NCBI GenBank assembly: GCA_000170815.1
Contig: ABCO01000005.1
Coordinates: forward strand, 124,001 to 188,000
Reading direction: 5' to 3'
Length of the DNA: 64,000 nucleotides
DNA from: an unidentified eubacterium SCB49
Lineage (GTDB): Bacteria; Bacteroidota; Bacteroidia; Flavobacteriales; Flavobacteriaceae
Shown: positions 42,994 through 51,795 of the stretch, piece by piece
How positions within the stretch are numbered: position 1 is the first letter of the stretch
Layout of the letters: each line of letters opens with the position of its first letter
The notes under the pieces: model-generated
What the model saw: only the letters and a program-made list of their open reading frames with translations
What the model was told of the DNA's origin: nothing
Databases searched by the model: none
Translations under genes and position numbers: made by a program

Positions 42994-43899
42994 ATGAAAC
43001 TCACAATTCTAGGCTGTCATTCTGCAACTCCACGATGGGATGCGCACCCTACCTCTCAAATACTAGAGGTGAAAGGGCATTTATTTTTAATAGATTGTGG
43101 CGAAGGAACACAAGTGCAACTTAGAAGGTATAAGGTTAAGTTTGCAAGAATAAAACACATATTTATTTCGCATTTACATGGAGATCATTTTTTTGGTTTG
43201 GTGGGCTTGGTTTCTACTTTTAGATTATTAGGGAGAGAGGCAGACTTACATATTTATGGTCCAAAAGGGATTAAGGAAGCAATCACATTACAATTAAAAC
43301 TAGGTAAATCTTGGACTAATTATGGCCTTTATTTTCACGAGTTAGATCATACAGAATCTGAAGTTGTTTTTGAAGATGACAGTGTGATCGTCAAAACAAT
43401 ACCTTTAGAGCATAGAGTGTATACAAATGGGTTTTTAATTTCTGAAAAAATTACAGAACGCCCTTTAAATATAAACGCTTGTAGAAATCTTGGGATTGAT
43501 AAAATCTACTTTAATAAAATAAAACAAGGTGGAGATGTAAAAGCTGAAGATGGTAGCGTGATTAAAAACGAAACGCTTACACTTGAGCCAGGTGCACCTA
43601 AGTCTTACGCTTTTTGTAGTGACACCGTTTATCTTCCTTCTATAGTGCCTATCATTAAAGGAGCTACGATGATTTATCACGAAACTACCTTTTTAGAGTC
43701 ACATAAAGATTTAGCTATAAAAACAAAGCATAGTACTGCAAAAGAAGCTGCAATAATAGCGAGAGATGCTGAAGTAGGGGGGCTTATTGTCGGACATTAT
43801 TCTGGTAGGTATAATGATTACGAAGATTTTAAAAAAGAAGCACAAACTGTTTTTGAAAATGTGATTGTAGGGTATGATGGATTAGAAGTATCTTTTTGA
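42994..43899 (+). CDS. rnz: ribonuclease Z (tRNA 3'-endonuclease)
   Basis: 301 aa. MBL fold with the RNase Z motif 'FISHLHGDHFFGLVGLVSTF' (HxHxDH) and start 'LTILGCHSATPRWDAHPTSQ'. Later metal ligands are in 'LIYHETTFLES' and 'LIVGHYSGRYNDYEDF' (the HYSGRY form of the family motif). The exosite-like region of the family is 'LGREADLHIYGPKGIKEAI'. It cleaves the 3' trailer of tRNA precursors. Confidence 0.95.
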   Translation: MKLTILGCHSATPRWDAHPTSQILEVKGHLFLIDCGEGTQVQLRRYKVKFARIKHIFISHLHGDHFFGLVGLVSTFRLLGREADLHIYGPKGIKEAITLQLKLGKSWTNYGLYFHELDHTESEVVFEDDSVIVKTIPLEHRVYTNGFLISEKITERPLNINACRNLGIDKIYFNKIKQGGDVKAEDGSVIKNETLTLEPGAPKSYAFCSDTVYLPSIVPIIKGATMIYHETTFLESHKDLAIKTKHSTAKEAAIIARDAEVGGLIVGHYSGRYNDYEDFKKEAQTVFENVIVGYDGLEVSF

Positions 43900-43974
43900 A
43901 ATTTAACCCAAATTTAATTTAGTGGTATTCTATGATACCAGGCATTCTTTGTAACTTTACATAAACAATAGAAT

Positions 43975-44619
43975 ATGGCCAAAAATTTACACGCACATAG
44001 AAAATCTTACGAAAAAGGAGAACTCAAAGATGGCTTAGTCTCAGAAAACCCTTTTACACAGTTTGAGCAGTGGTTTTCTGTCGCTGATGAAAGTGATTTA
44101 GTCTATGAGGCAAATGCAATGACTTTAAGTACTTCAGATGCTAACGGAATGCCTAATGCTAGAATCGTTCTTTTAAAAGAATTTAGCGAAGATGGTTTTG
44201 TTTTTTTTACTAACTATAATAGTGATAAGGGACAAGCAATAGCGGCTAATAATCAGGTCTGTATATCTTTCTTTTGGATAGGACTAGAACGTCAAGTAAT
44301 TATAAAAGGTAATGTCGTTAAAGTTTCAGAAGAAGCGTCTAAAAGTTATTTTTCATCTCGCCCTCGTGAAAGTCAATTGGGAGCATTAGTAAGTAATCAA
44401 AGTGAAACTATAGACTCTAGAGTTGCTCTTGAAGAAAAATTATCTAATTTAGAGCAACAATATGAAGGAAAAGAGATACCAAAACCAGATCATTGGGGTG
44501 GGTATCTTATTACACCTGTTTCTTTTGAGTTTTGGCAAGGAAGACGTAGTAGATTACATGATAGAATTCAATATACTTTAGAAGATTGTAAGTGGACCAA
44601 AACACGTTTACAACCTTAA
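43975..44619 (+). CDS. pdxH: pyridoxamine 5'-phosphate oxidase
   Basis: 214 aa. The FMN-binding split barrel has 'PNARIVLLKEFSEDGFVFFT', 'NSDKGQAIAANNQVCISFFW' and the C-terminal block 'EFWQGRRSRLHDRIQY'. It oxidises pyridoxamine or pyridoxine 5'-phosphate to pyridoxal 5'-phosphate. Length is normal for the family (about 214 aa). It starts 75 bp after rnz, with a TAACTTTA promoter-like element in the gap, and is followed 33 bp later by sixA. Confidence 0.95.
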   Translation: MAKNLHAHRKSYEKGELKDGLVSENPFTQFEQWFSVADESDLVYEANAMTLSTSDANGMPNARIVLLKEFSEDGFVFFTNYNSDKGQAIAANNQVCISFFWIGLERQVIIKGNVVKVSEEASKSYFSSRPRESQLGALVSNQSETIDSRVALEEKLSNLEQQYEGKEIPKPDHWGGYLITPVSFEFWQGRRSRLHDRIQYTLEDCKWTKTRLQP

Positions 44620-44652
44620 TCCAATTGGTTAATTTAGAAAATTTCAGAAAAA

Positions 44653-45138
44653 ATGAAAACATTATATATGTGTCGTCATGCAAAATCATCGTGGAAACAT
44701 GATGTGACAGATCATCAAAGACCTTTAAAAGGAAGAGGGAAACGAGATGGTGTGTTAATGTCTGCTCATGTGACAAAAAAAATGCCTGCACCAGAGCTTA
44801 TAATAAGTAGTGGTGCTGTTAGAGCTTTGTCTACAGCTCAATATTTTAAAGATGCCTGGAAGCTTTCTGATGAACAATTTATAGCTAATAATGACTTGTA
44901 CGATTTTAGCGGACAAGAAGTTATGAAAGTTATTAAAAAGCTTGATGATGATAAAGACAGGGTGTTGATAGTAGGGCATAATCATGCATTTACTTCTATT
45001 GCAAATATGCTAGGTAGTGAGTTTATGGATAACTTGCCAACTTGTGGTTTTGTTGCCATCGAGTTTGATGTAGCATCTTGGAAAGAAGTAATTAGAGGTA
45101 AAACCGTTGAGCGCGTTTTTCCAAGAGATTTAAAATAA
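44653..45138 (+). CDS. sixA: SixA-like phosphohistidine phosphatase
   Basis: 161 aa. Histidine phosphatase superfamily: the RHG-like motif is 'LYMCRHAKSSWKHDVTDHQR', with the catalytic His after the Arg, and a second His is in 'VLIVGHNHAFTSIANML'. SixA proteins remove phosphate from His residues of kinases or related proteins. It lies 13 bp before ppk1 and probably in the same operon. PPK1 works through a phospho-His, so an effect on PPK1 is conceivable, but this is inference. Confidence 0.88.
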   Translation: MKTLYMCRHAKSSWKHDVTDHQRPLKGRGKRDGVLMSAHVTKKMPAPELIISSGAVRALSTAQYFKDAWKLSDEQFIANNDLYDFSGQEVMKVIKKLDDDKDRVLIVGHNHAFTSIANMLGSEFMDNLPTCGFVAIEFDVASWKEVIRGKTVERVFPRDLK

Positions 45139-45151
45139 TGAATATAAAGCT

Positions 45152-47245
45152 ATGAGTAAAACTAGTGGTGAAGAACTGATAGAGAATGTATATACAAATA
45201 GAGAGTTAAGCTGGTTACAGTTTAATGCTCGTGTGTTACAAGAAGCAGAAGATGTAACAACTCCTTTAATAGAGAGGCTACGATTTATTGGTATCTTTTC
45301 AAATAATTTAGATGAGTTTTTTAAGGTTCGATACGCTACAATAAAACGCATAGCAGAAGCTGGTAAGGGTGGCCGTAGCTACTTAGGTGGGTTTAGTGCA
45401 AAAGAGTTATTGTTAAAAATTACAGAAACTGTAATAGAACAACAAAAAACTAGTTTGAGTATTCTTAGTAACATTACTACCGAACTACAGAAGGAGAATA
45501 TTTATATTATTAATGAAAAAGAAGTAACAGAAGCGCAAGGTGCTTATATTTCAGAATATTTTATTAATAAAGTAAGTCCTGCTTTAATGACTATCATGAT
45601 TGGGGAATTAGAGAAATTTCCTGCCTTAAAAGATAGTGCTGCTTATCTAGCAATACGAATGGTGATGTCTAATGAGGATGCTACTTTTGAGACTAAAACA
45701 AATTACGCATTAATAGAGATACCTCGTTCTATAGATCGTTTTGTGGTATTGCCTAGTGAAGGTGAAAAGCAATATATTATTATACTAGATGACTTAATAC
45801 GCTACAGCTTAGATAATATTTTCAGTATTTTTAAATATGATGATATTTCGGCACACATGATTAAAATTACGCGTGATGCAGAGCTTGATATTGATAGTGA
45901 TTTAAGTAGAAGTTTTATTGATAAGATTTCTAAAAGTGTAAAAAACAGGAGTGAAGGTGATCCAGTACGTTTTGTTTATGACAAGAATATTGATAAAGAA
46001 ACGTTAGATTATTTAATGAATAAGATGGGGGTAGATAACACAGATAGTGTTATTCCAGGTGGTCGTTATCACAACCGTCGTGATTATATGAAGTTTCCTA
46101 GTTTGGGACGTAAAGATTTGCAATACGATAAAATTGTGCCTTTACGTGTCAAAGGTCTTAACCCAAAAGGAAGTCTTTTTGAAGCAATAGAAGAGAAAGA
46201 TTATTTATTACATGCCCCGTATCAAAGTTATGCATATGTAGTAAAATTATTAAGAGAAGCTGCTTTAGATCCAAATGTAAAAACAATAAAAATTACTATT
46301 TATCGTCTTGCTGAAATATCGCACATTGCAAGTTCGCTTATTAATGCAAAGAAAAATGGTAAAGAAGTAACAGTGCAAATAGAATTGCAAGCACGTTTTG
46401 ATGAAGCAGCTAACATACGTTATGCAGAACAAATGCAACGTGAAGGAGTACACCTCATTTTTGGAGTAGTAGGTCTAAAAGTGCATTGCAAAGTTTGTTT
46501 AATAGAAAGGCTTGATGCAAATGGAAAGCTAAGAAGATTTGCTTTTGTAAGTACCGGTAATTTTAATGAATCTACAGCTAAAGTGTACACGGATTACACG
46601 CTTTTTACTGCGAATCAAAAAATTTGTAAAGAAATAAACCGAGTTTTCGATTTTTTTGAGGTAAATTATAAAGTGAAAAAATATAATCACCTACTTGTCT
46701 CACCTCATTATACTCGTGAAGCTCTTTATGAGTTGATTAATGATGAGATAATGCATAATATTAACGGCAGAAAAAGTGGTATTAAATTAAAGCTTAATAG
46801 TCTTTCAGACCTTAAAATGATCGATAAGCTTTATGCTGCAAGTAGAGCTGGAGTGAAGATTAAATTAATAGTAAGAGGTATTTGTTGTTTGATTCCTGGG
46901 GTAAAGGGAATGAGTGAAAACATAGAAGTAATTAGTGTTGTAGATAAATTTTTAGAGCATCCGCGTTTGTTTATTTTTGAAAACAATGGTGATAAAAAGA
47001 TATATATATCTTCAGCAGATTTTATGGGTAGAAATTTAGATAGTAGGGTAGAGATCTCTTGTCCTATTTATGATGAAGAGATTAAAAAAGAAATATATGA
47101 TACCTTTGATATTTGTTGGAGCGATAATGTAAAAGCTCGTAAAATTTCGGCAAGCACCTATAATGAATATCGTATTAATGATAATGAAAAAATACGATCG
47201 CAGTTTAAACTGTATGAATATTATAAAGAAAAATTAAACGCATAA
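45152..47245 (+). CDS. ppk1: polyphosphate kinase 1
   Basis: 697 aa. The N-domain starts 'VYTNRELSWLQFNARVLQEA' and 'FIGIFSNNLDEFFKVRYATI'. The catalytic C-domains have 'YRLAEISHIASSLINAKKNG', 'VQIELQARFDEAANIRYAE' and 'GLKVHCKVCLIERLDANGKL', with the autophosphorylated His in KVHCK. 'STGNFNESTAKVYTDYTLF' and the later 'SADFMGRNLDSRVEISCPI' are typical ends. It makes polyphosphate from ATP. It sits between sixA and ppx in a tight operon, the stop being one base before the ppx TTG. Confidence 0.97.
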   Translation: MSKTSGEELIENVYTNRELSWLQFNARVLQEAEDVTTPLIERLRFIGIFSNNLDEFFKVRYATIKRIAEAGKGGRSYLGGFSAKELLLKITETVIEQQKTSLSILSNITTELQKENIYIINEKEVTEAQGAYISEYFINKVSPALMTIMIGELEKFPALKDSAAYLAIRMVMSNEDATFETKTNYALIEIPRSIDRFVVLPSEGEKQYIIILDDLIRYSLDNIFSIFKYDDISAHMIKITRDAELDIDSDLSRSFIDKISKSVKNRSEGDPVRFVYDKNIDKETLDYLMNKMGVDNTDSVIPGGRYHNRRDYMKFPSLGRKDLQYDKIVPLRVKGLNPKGSLFEAIEEKDYLLHAPYQSYAYVVKLLREAALDPNVKTIKITIYRLAEISHIASSLINAKKNGKEVTVQIELQARFDEAANIRYAEQMQREGVHLIFGVVGLKVHCKVCLIERLDANGKLRRFAFVSTGNFNESTAKVYTDYTLFTANQKICKEINRVFDFFEVNYKVKKYNHLLVSPHYTREALYELINDEIMHNINGRKSGIKLKLNSLSDLKMIDKLYAASRAGVKIKLIVRGICCLIPGVKGMSENIEVISVVDKFLEHPRLFIFENNGDKKIYISSADFMGRNLDSRVEISCPIYDEEIKKEIYDTFDICWSDNVKARKISASTYNEYRINDNEKIRSQFKLYEYYKEKLNA

Positions 47246-47246
47246 T

Positions 47247-48155
47247 TTGTTAAGAATAGAGAAATACGCAGCCATAGATATTGGCTCAAACGCAATAAGG
47301 CTTTTAATCGCAACTGTGATTGAAAAAGAAGGAGAAAAACCGCAATTTAAAAAAACATCATTGGTACGTATGCCTATTCGTTTAGGAGCAGATGTCTTTT
47401 TAGAAGGGAGAATAAGTGATGTAAATTATGAGCGAATGAAAGACGCAATGACTGCTTTTTCGTTGATCATGAAAACGCACAAGGTTGTGGCTTATCGTGC
47501 TTGTGCAACTTCTGCAATGCGAGAAGCTAAAAATGGCGAAGAAATAGCTCAAAAACTTATTGAAGCTACAGGTATTGATATTCAGATTATTGACGGAAAT
47601 GATGAAGCGGCAATAATTGCTTCTACAGATTTAAAACACCTCATATCAGAAAATAAAACATTTCTATACGTAGATGTAGGGGGAGGAAGTACAGAATTTA
47701 CCGTGTTTTCTAATGGGAAAAGTGTGATTTCAAAATCATTTCAATTAGGAACTGTTCGAATTATCAATGATATGATTCGGGATACTATTTGGGACGAAGT
47801 TAAATCTTGGATTACCTTAAACACTAAAGAGTACAACAAAATAGATGTAATAGGTAGTGGTGGAAATATAAATTCAATCTACCGCTTTAGTGAAAAGAAA
47901 GTAGGTAAACCTTTAAGCTATTTTTTCCTTGCTAATTTTTATGACAAAATTAGAGACTACACTTATCATGAGCGCATTTTTGAATTATCAATGAACCCTG
48001 ATCGAGCAGATGTAATAATACCTGCAACTAGAATATATCTATCTGCAATGAAATGGTCTAAGGCAAAAAATATTTTTGTACCTAAAATAGGGCTTTCAGA
48101 CGGTATTGTTAAAAGCCTCTATAATGAAAGAGCAGCAGAAAGAACTAAGCAGTAG
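47247..48155 (+). CDS. ppx: exopolyphosphatase / GppA-type phosphatase
   Basis: 302 aa. ASKHA fold: 'AAIDIGSNAIRLLIATVIE' (phosphate loop 1), 'YRACATSAMREAKNGEEIA', 'YVDVGGGSTEFTVFSNGK' (loop 2) and 'IGSGGNINSIYRFSE'. It removes terminal phosphate from polyphosphate or pppGpp. It is short, like the many Bacteroidota forms that lack the C-terminal HD domain. The start codon is TTG at 47247 (residues LRIEKYAAID follow); no ATG lies nearby in frame. It overlaps the end of the convergent desaturase gene by 11 bp. Confidence 0.93.
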   Translation: MLRIEKYAAIDIGSNAIRLLIATVIEKEGEKPQFKKTSLVRMPIRLGADVFLEGRISDVNYERMKDAMTAFSLIMKTHKVVAYRACATSAMREAKNGEEIAQKLIEATGIDIQIIDGNDEAAIIASTDLKHLISENKTFLYVDVGGGSTEFTVFSNGKSVISKSFQLGTVRIINDMIRDTIWDEVKSWITLNTKEYNKIDVIGSGGNINSIYRFSEKKVGKPLSYFFLANFYDKIRDYTYHERIFELSMNPDRADVIIPATRIYLSAMKWSKAKNIFVPKIGLSDGIVKSLYNERAAERTKQ

Positions 48156-49077
48156 TTTTGTTTTCTTCTTTTAACTGTCGTCTCATTTGCTTAATAGTTA
48201 ATGTGCTTCCGTCATGACTCCATCCAGGAGGTCCAAAGACATACATGAATTTATGACGCCAGTTTTTAGATTTTTTAGTGTCTTCCCAGATATCTTTATA
48301 TTCATGGGTTAAAATGGTCCAAATATTAAATGAATTTGGCGGTTTTGTTACTCCGTATTCTATGTCAATATTATCGTCTAGTTCTTTCCAAGTGCCAAAT
48401 ACTCTGTCAAATATATTAAGAAACCCTCCATGGTTTTTATCCATATACTCAAAATTTTTGGCGTGATGCACTTGGTGCATTGTATGCGTATTAAACACCT
48501 TGTCTATAATGCCTAGCTTAGGGATATAGGTAGTGTGTAGTTGAAACTGCCATAAAGCCTCGATTCCTAGACAAACCACTAACATTTCTGGTGGAAAACC
48601 GATAGCGCAAATCCAAACATAAAAAAATGGTTTGTATAAGATGGTAAACCATCCGTTTCTAACAGCTGTTCCTAAATTAAAATTGTCTGAAGAATGGTGT
48701 ACTATATGTGCCGCCCAAAGAAACCGAACCATATGGTTTTGTCTGTGAAACCAGTAATAACTAAAATCATCTAACAATTGGCAAATTATCCAAACATACC
48801 AAGCATAGCCAAATGATTCCCAACCCATTATGTTAGTTCGTACTCCATCTACGACAGGGTTAAAAATCTCATACACAAAATTGAAAATTACAATTGCAGA
48901 AATTGTTTTTAATAAGGGTGCAAGAACTGCAGACCCTATCCCGAAAGTAAGACTAGATAATAGGTCTTTCCAGTTGTATAGATCTTTGTGGTCGTGTGTT
49001 TTGCTATAGGTGAGTTCAACGAGTATAAGTCCTAGAAAGCAGGGTACACCGTAAACTAAAGGGTTTGTAAAATCCAA
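48145..49077 (-). CDS. sterol desaturase / fatty acid hydroxylase family protein
   Basis: 310 aa. The three His clusters of the di-iron family are 'YYWFHRQNHMVRFLWAAHI' plus 'VHHSSDNFNL', and 'NTHTMHQVHHAKNFEYM'. Several membrane helices surround them ('LLSSLTFGIGSAVLAPLL', 'FFYVWICAIGFPPEMLVVCL'). Members hydroxylate or desaturate lipids using O2 at the membrane. In Flavobacteria a carotenoid or lipid target is possible, but not shown. It ends in the last codons of ppx on the other strand and is followed by no obvious terminator. Confidence 0.88.
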   Translation of the reverse strand: MDFTNPLVYGVPCFLGLILVELTYSKTHDHKDLYNWKDLLSSLTFGIGSAVLAPLLKTISAIVIFNFVYEIFNPVVDGVRTNIMGWESFGYAWYVWIICQLLDDFSYYWFHRQNHMVRFLWAAHIVHHSSDNFNLGTAVRNGWFTILYKPFFYVWICAIGFPPEMLVVCLGIEALWQFQLHTTYIPKLGIIDKVFNTHTMHQVHHAKNFEYMDKNHGGFLNIFDRVFGTWKELDDNIDIEYGVTKPPNSFNIWTILTHEYKDIWEDTKKSKNWRHKFMYVFGPPGWSHDGSTLTIKQMRRQLKEENKTTA

Positions 49078-49264
49078 TGGTATTTATTTTTTTATAAAAA
49101 GTAAGAGTACTATTATTTGTAATTCGCAAGATAACAAATTAAAGCTTCGATACAGAGATAATATGAAAACTCAATTAGCCTTATGTTTAAATGTTTTTTG
49201 TTGCTGTATTGTATAAGAAATAAGCACTTGATTTCCCAACTAATAAACTTGGATTAGAACATTA

Positions 49265-49864
49265 TTATCCGTGTATAGTTTCAGACTTACTTAGGTCTTT
49301 CATAACTTCTGCTTCAAAAGTGAGTAAGTCTTGCCATTTTTTATCTACTTCTGTACGATCTCCGTATTGTCTTGCAAAACCTAAAAACATAGTATAATGA
49401 TTTGCTTCGCTCACCATTAAATTACGATAAAAAGTAGCTAGGTCTTCATCTTCAAGTTCTTCGCTTAAAAGTCTAAAACGTTCACAGCTTCTTGCTTCGA
49501 TTAATGCAGCGTATAATAATCTATGCACAAGTTGTGTTGTTCTGCTACCTCCTTTAGGAAAAAACTTCATTATGGCTATTACATATTCGTCTTTACGATC
49601 ACGTCCCATCACCCAACCGTTGGCAATGATACGGTCATGAACCATTTTAAAATGACTAATTTCTTCTTTTACCAAAGCGACCATTTCTTGTACAAGTTCT
49701 GTGTATTCTGGAAAAGAAACTATAAGAGATATGGCTGTAGATGTCGCTTTTTGTTCGCAGTACGCATGGTCAGTTAATATTTCTTCTACATTTTTTTCTA
49801 CAATATTTACCCATCTTGGGTCTGTAGGAAGTTTTAAGCCTAGCATTGTTGAATTGTTTGCCAT
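49265..49864 (-). CDS. miaE: tRNA 2-methylthio-N6-isopentenyladenosine-37 hydroxylase
   Basis: 199 aa. The di-iron, ferritin-like fold is shown by 'VKEEISHFKMVHDRIIANGW', 'LIEARSCERFRLLSEELED' and 'VSEANHYTMFLGFARQYG', with the E-x2-H and E-x2-H ligands of MiaE. It hydroxylates ms2i6A at position 37 of tRNA with O2. It begins 20 bp after the tau end of dnaX on the same strand and is probably co-transcribed with it. Its location beside dnaX is not functional as far as known. Confidence 0.92.
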   Translation of the reverse strand: MANNSTMLGLKLPTDPRWVNIVEKNVEEILTDHAYCEQKATSTAISLIVSFPEYTELVQEMVALVKEEISHFKMVHDRIIANGWVMGRDRKDEYVIAIMKFFPKGGSRTTQLVHRLLYAALIEARSCERFRLLSEELEDEDLATFYRNLMVSEANHYTMFLGFARQYGDRTEVDKKWQDLLTFEAEVMKDLSKSETIHG

Positions 49865-49884
49865 GGTATTAAGGTATTTGTAAA

Positions 49885-50644
49885 TTATAAATCTAAATCA
49901 AAACTTAGCCTTAGCTTATCTAGCAAAGGATTTTTTTTGTTCAGTTTTTCAAATTTCTCTCGTGTTGAGTATGCATATTTTTTAGCAATTACTTCATTGA
50001 CTTCGATAGAAAGATCTATGTTGTAGTTGTTTAGTTTTTTCTTTATAAAACCTAAAAGCTCACCTTGTTCTCGCTCAACTTCAAGTTTAATTGTAGTGTT
50101 TGGAAATACAAGATGGATAAGTTCACCTTCTATACGTGGTTCACCCATTGATAAATGAGAAAAGAGAATGTGTTTTCCAGCTTGTTGTACGATTTTAGTA
50201 TACTCTTTCCAAGCTGCAAGTAAGTCTTCTTCTTTAAAAGGGTCTGTTGGTAAATTTTGTTTATCGGGTAATTTAGCGTTCAGTTCTTGCTGTAATTTTT
50301 GTTTTAACTGTATGCTTTTTAATGACAATCCAGATACTTTACGTTCAGGTCTTTTTACATCAATAGAACGATTTGACTTTGTAGCTTCTTTAGGAGTGTT
50401 AATTTCTGCTTTTTGGCTAGCCAGTGGTTCCGGTTTTGATATTTCTGAAGTAGGAGGACTTGTCGCCTTTTTTACTTCTGAAATAGTATCGGGTTGCTCT
50501 GTGTTATTTGTTTGATTTGTAGCAGGAGTTTCCTTAGCAGCAACATCTGGTCCTTCTTTTGGCGAAATTATTTGCCCTTTAAAATGGGAAGGTGGAAGTA
50601 CAAATCTTGTGCTTGAATCTAGTTGGTTACTAGACTTTTTTTTT
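49885..50644 (-). CDS. dnaX: DnaX tau C-terminal part, reached by frameshift
   Basis: This is the second half of dnaX, in the -1 frame relative to the first half. It is open from the A9 run at 50644-50636 down to the stop at 49885, giving about 250 residues. The junction reads EEKK|KSSNQLDSSTRFVLPP, then a Pro/Thr/Lys-rich linker ('TSPPTSEISKPEPLASQKAE'), then a tau-like C-terminal domain ('FKEEDLLAAWKEYTKIVQQ', 'LIHLVFPNTTIKLEVEREQG', 'FEKLNKKNPLLDKLRLSF'). The frame has an in-frame TTG at 50328, but nothing marks it as a separate gene start. Full tau would be 606 aa. Confidence 0.85.
50610..50644 (-). promoter_or_regulatory. dnaX A9 slippage site with stem-loop
   Basis: On the minus strand the run of nine A (50644-50636) contains the heptamer A-AAA-AAA in the zero frame. 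Directly after it, AGTCTAGT and ACTAGATT can pair (8 bp with one G-U, loop AACCA), and the right arm includes the zero-frame TAG at 50621-50619. One extra A in the mRNA, or a -1 ribosome slip, leads into the tau frame; loss of one A gives a stop within two codons. Confidence 0.7.
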
Positions 50645-51704
50645 CCTCGTTAGCGGTAATTGACGCCAATTGCATTAAGCACAATTCTACTAATAATCGC
50701 TGATTTCTGCTTGTTTTGTATTTAAGGTCACAATCGTTTGCAATCTTGATTGCTTCTATAAGAAAACTTTTTTCTGCTTTTTGGGATTGCTCAAAATACA
50801 TTTTTTTAACCTGTTCGCCTACCTCAAGTAGTGCAATGGTTTCTTGATTTTGGCACACCAATAAATCTCTAAAATGTGATGCAAGTCCCATAACAAAATG
50901 ATGCCCGTCAAAACCTTTAGATAGAATATCGTTAAAATCTACTAACGATTGCGGAATGTTGTTTGTTAAAAGTAATTCTGTAATCTTAAAATAATACGTG
51001 TAATCTAAAACGTTTAGATTTTGGGTTACCGCTTCTCTTGTGAGATTTTTACCACTAAAACTTACTACACGGTCAAAAATAGAAAGCGCATCACGTAGCG
51101 CACCGTCTGCTTTTTGAGCAATAATATGTAATGCATCATCTTCTGCATTTACATTTTCTGCATTTGCAACATCTTTTAAATGTCCTTTAATGTCTTGAAC
51201 AGTGATTCTTCTAAAGTCAAATATTTGACATCTAGATAGAATGGTTGGGATGATCTTATGTTTTTCTGTAGTAGCAAGAATGAATATGGCGTGTTTAGGC
51301 GGTTCTTCTAGTGTCTTTAAAAAAGCATTAAATGCAGCAGAAGATAGCATATGCACCTCATCAATAATATACACTTTGTATTTTCCAGTTTGAGGAGGTA
51401 TGCGTACTTGATCTGTTAGATTTCTAATGTCATCTACAGAGTTGTTAGAAGCGGCATCTAGTTCAAAGATATTGAAGGCAAAGTCTTCATCTTCTTTTTC
51501 TGTGCCGTCACTGTTAATCTTTTTTGCCAAAATACGCGCACAACTTGTTTTACCAACCCCTCGAGGTCCTGTAAAAAGTAAGGCTTGTGCTAAGTGGTTA
51601 TTGTCTATGGCATTCTCTAAAGTACTTGTAATTGCTTGTTGCCCCACCACTTGTTTAAATGTGGTAGGTCTGTATTTACGTGCCGATACAATAAATGGTT
51701 CCAT
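50619..51704 (-). CDS. dnaX: DNA polymerase III gamma-like (N-terminal DnaX) reading frame
   Basis: 361 codons in the zero frame. It is the clamp-loader ATPase: Walker A 'GPRGVGKT' at residues 46-53, 'YIIDEVHMLSSAAFNAFLK' (Walker B, DExH), 'TLEEPPKHAIFILATTEKHK', and the SRC motif 'ILSRCQIFDFRRIT'. The four-Cys zinc module usual between Walker A and DAAS is absent ('KKINSDGTEKEDEDFAFN'). The C-terminal collar helices run to EEKK at residue 356, then only SLVTN and a TAG. This would be a gamma-like product; E. coli gamma has 431 aa. The -7 box lies eight bases upstream of the ATG. Confidence 0.95.
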   Translation of the reverse strand: MEPFIVSARKYRPTTFKQVVGQQAITSTLENAIDNNHLAQALLFTGPRGVGKTSCARILAKKINSDGTEKEDEDFAFNIFELDAASNNSVDDIRNLTDQVRIPPQTGKYKVYIIDEVHMLSSAAFNAFLKTLEEPPKHAIFILATTEKHKIIPTILSRCQIFDFRRITVQDIKGHLKDVANAENVNAEDDALHIIAQKADGALRDALSIFDRVVSFSGKNLTREAVTQNLNVLDYTYYFKITELLLTNNIPQSLVDFNDILSKGFDGHHFVMGLASHFRDLLVCQNQETIALLEVGEQVKKMYFEQSQKAEKSFLIEAIKIANDCDLKYKTSRNQRLLVELCLMQLASITANEEKKSLVTN

Positions 51705-51711
51705 AGAACAA

Positions 51712-51719
51712 CAAAGATA
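51712..51719 (-). promoter_or_regulatory. -7 box directly before dnaX
   Basis: TATCTTTG on the minus strand ends seven bases before the dnaX ATG at 51704, which suggests an mRNA with almost no leader. Confidence 0.5.
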
Positions 51720-51783
51720 ACGATGTACAGATAGTATAAGAAAAATAGAGCCATCATTTTTATCCTTTTTATTAACATTAAAT

Positions 51784-51791
51784 TACCTTTG
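51784..51791 (+). promoter_or_regulatory. -7 box of rnpB
   Basis: TACCTTTG (TAnnTTTG) lies five bases before the first base of the mature RNA at 51796, just the spacing expected. The -33 region is T-rich (about 51764-51770) without a perfect TTTG. Confidence 0.7.
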
Positions 51792-51795
51792 CCGC

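Noticed and set aside
49885..50328. 147-aa frame as a separate gene after dnaX
   Set aside because: Its frame is open up to the A9 run and it codes for the tau C-terminal domain.
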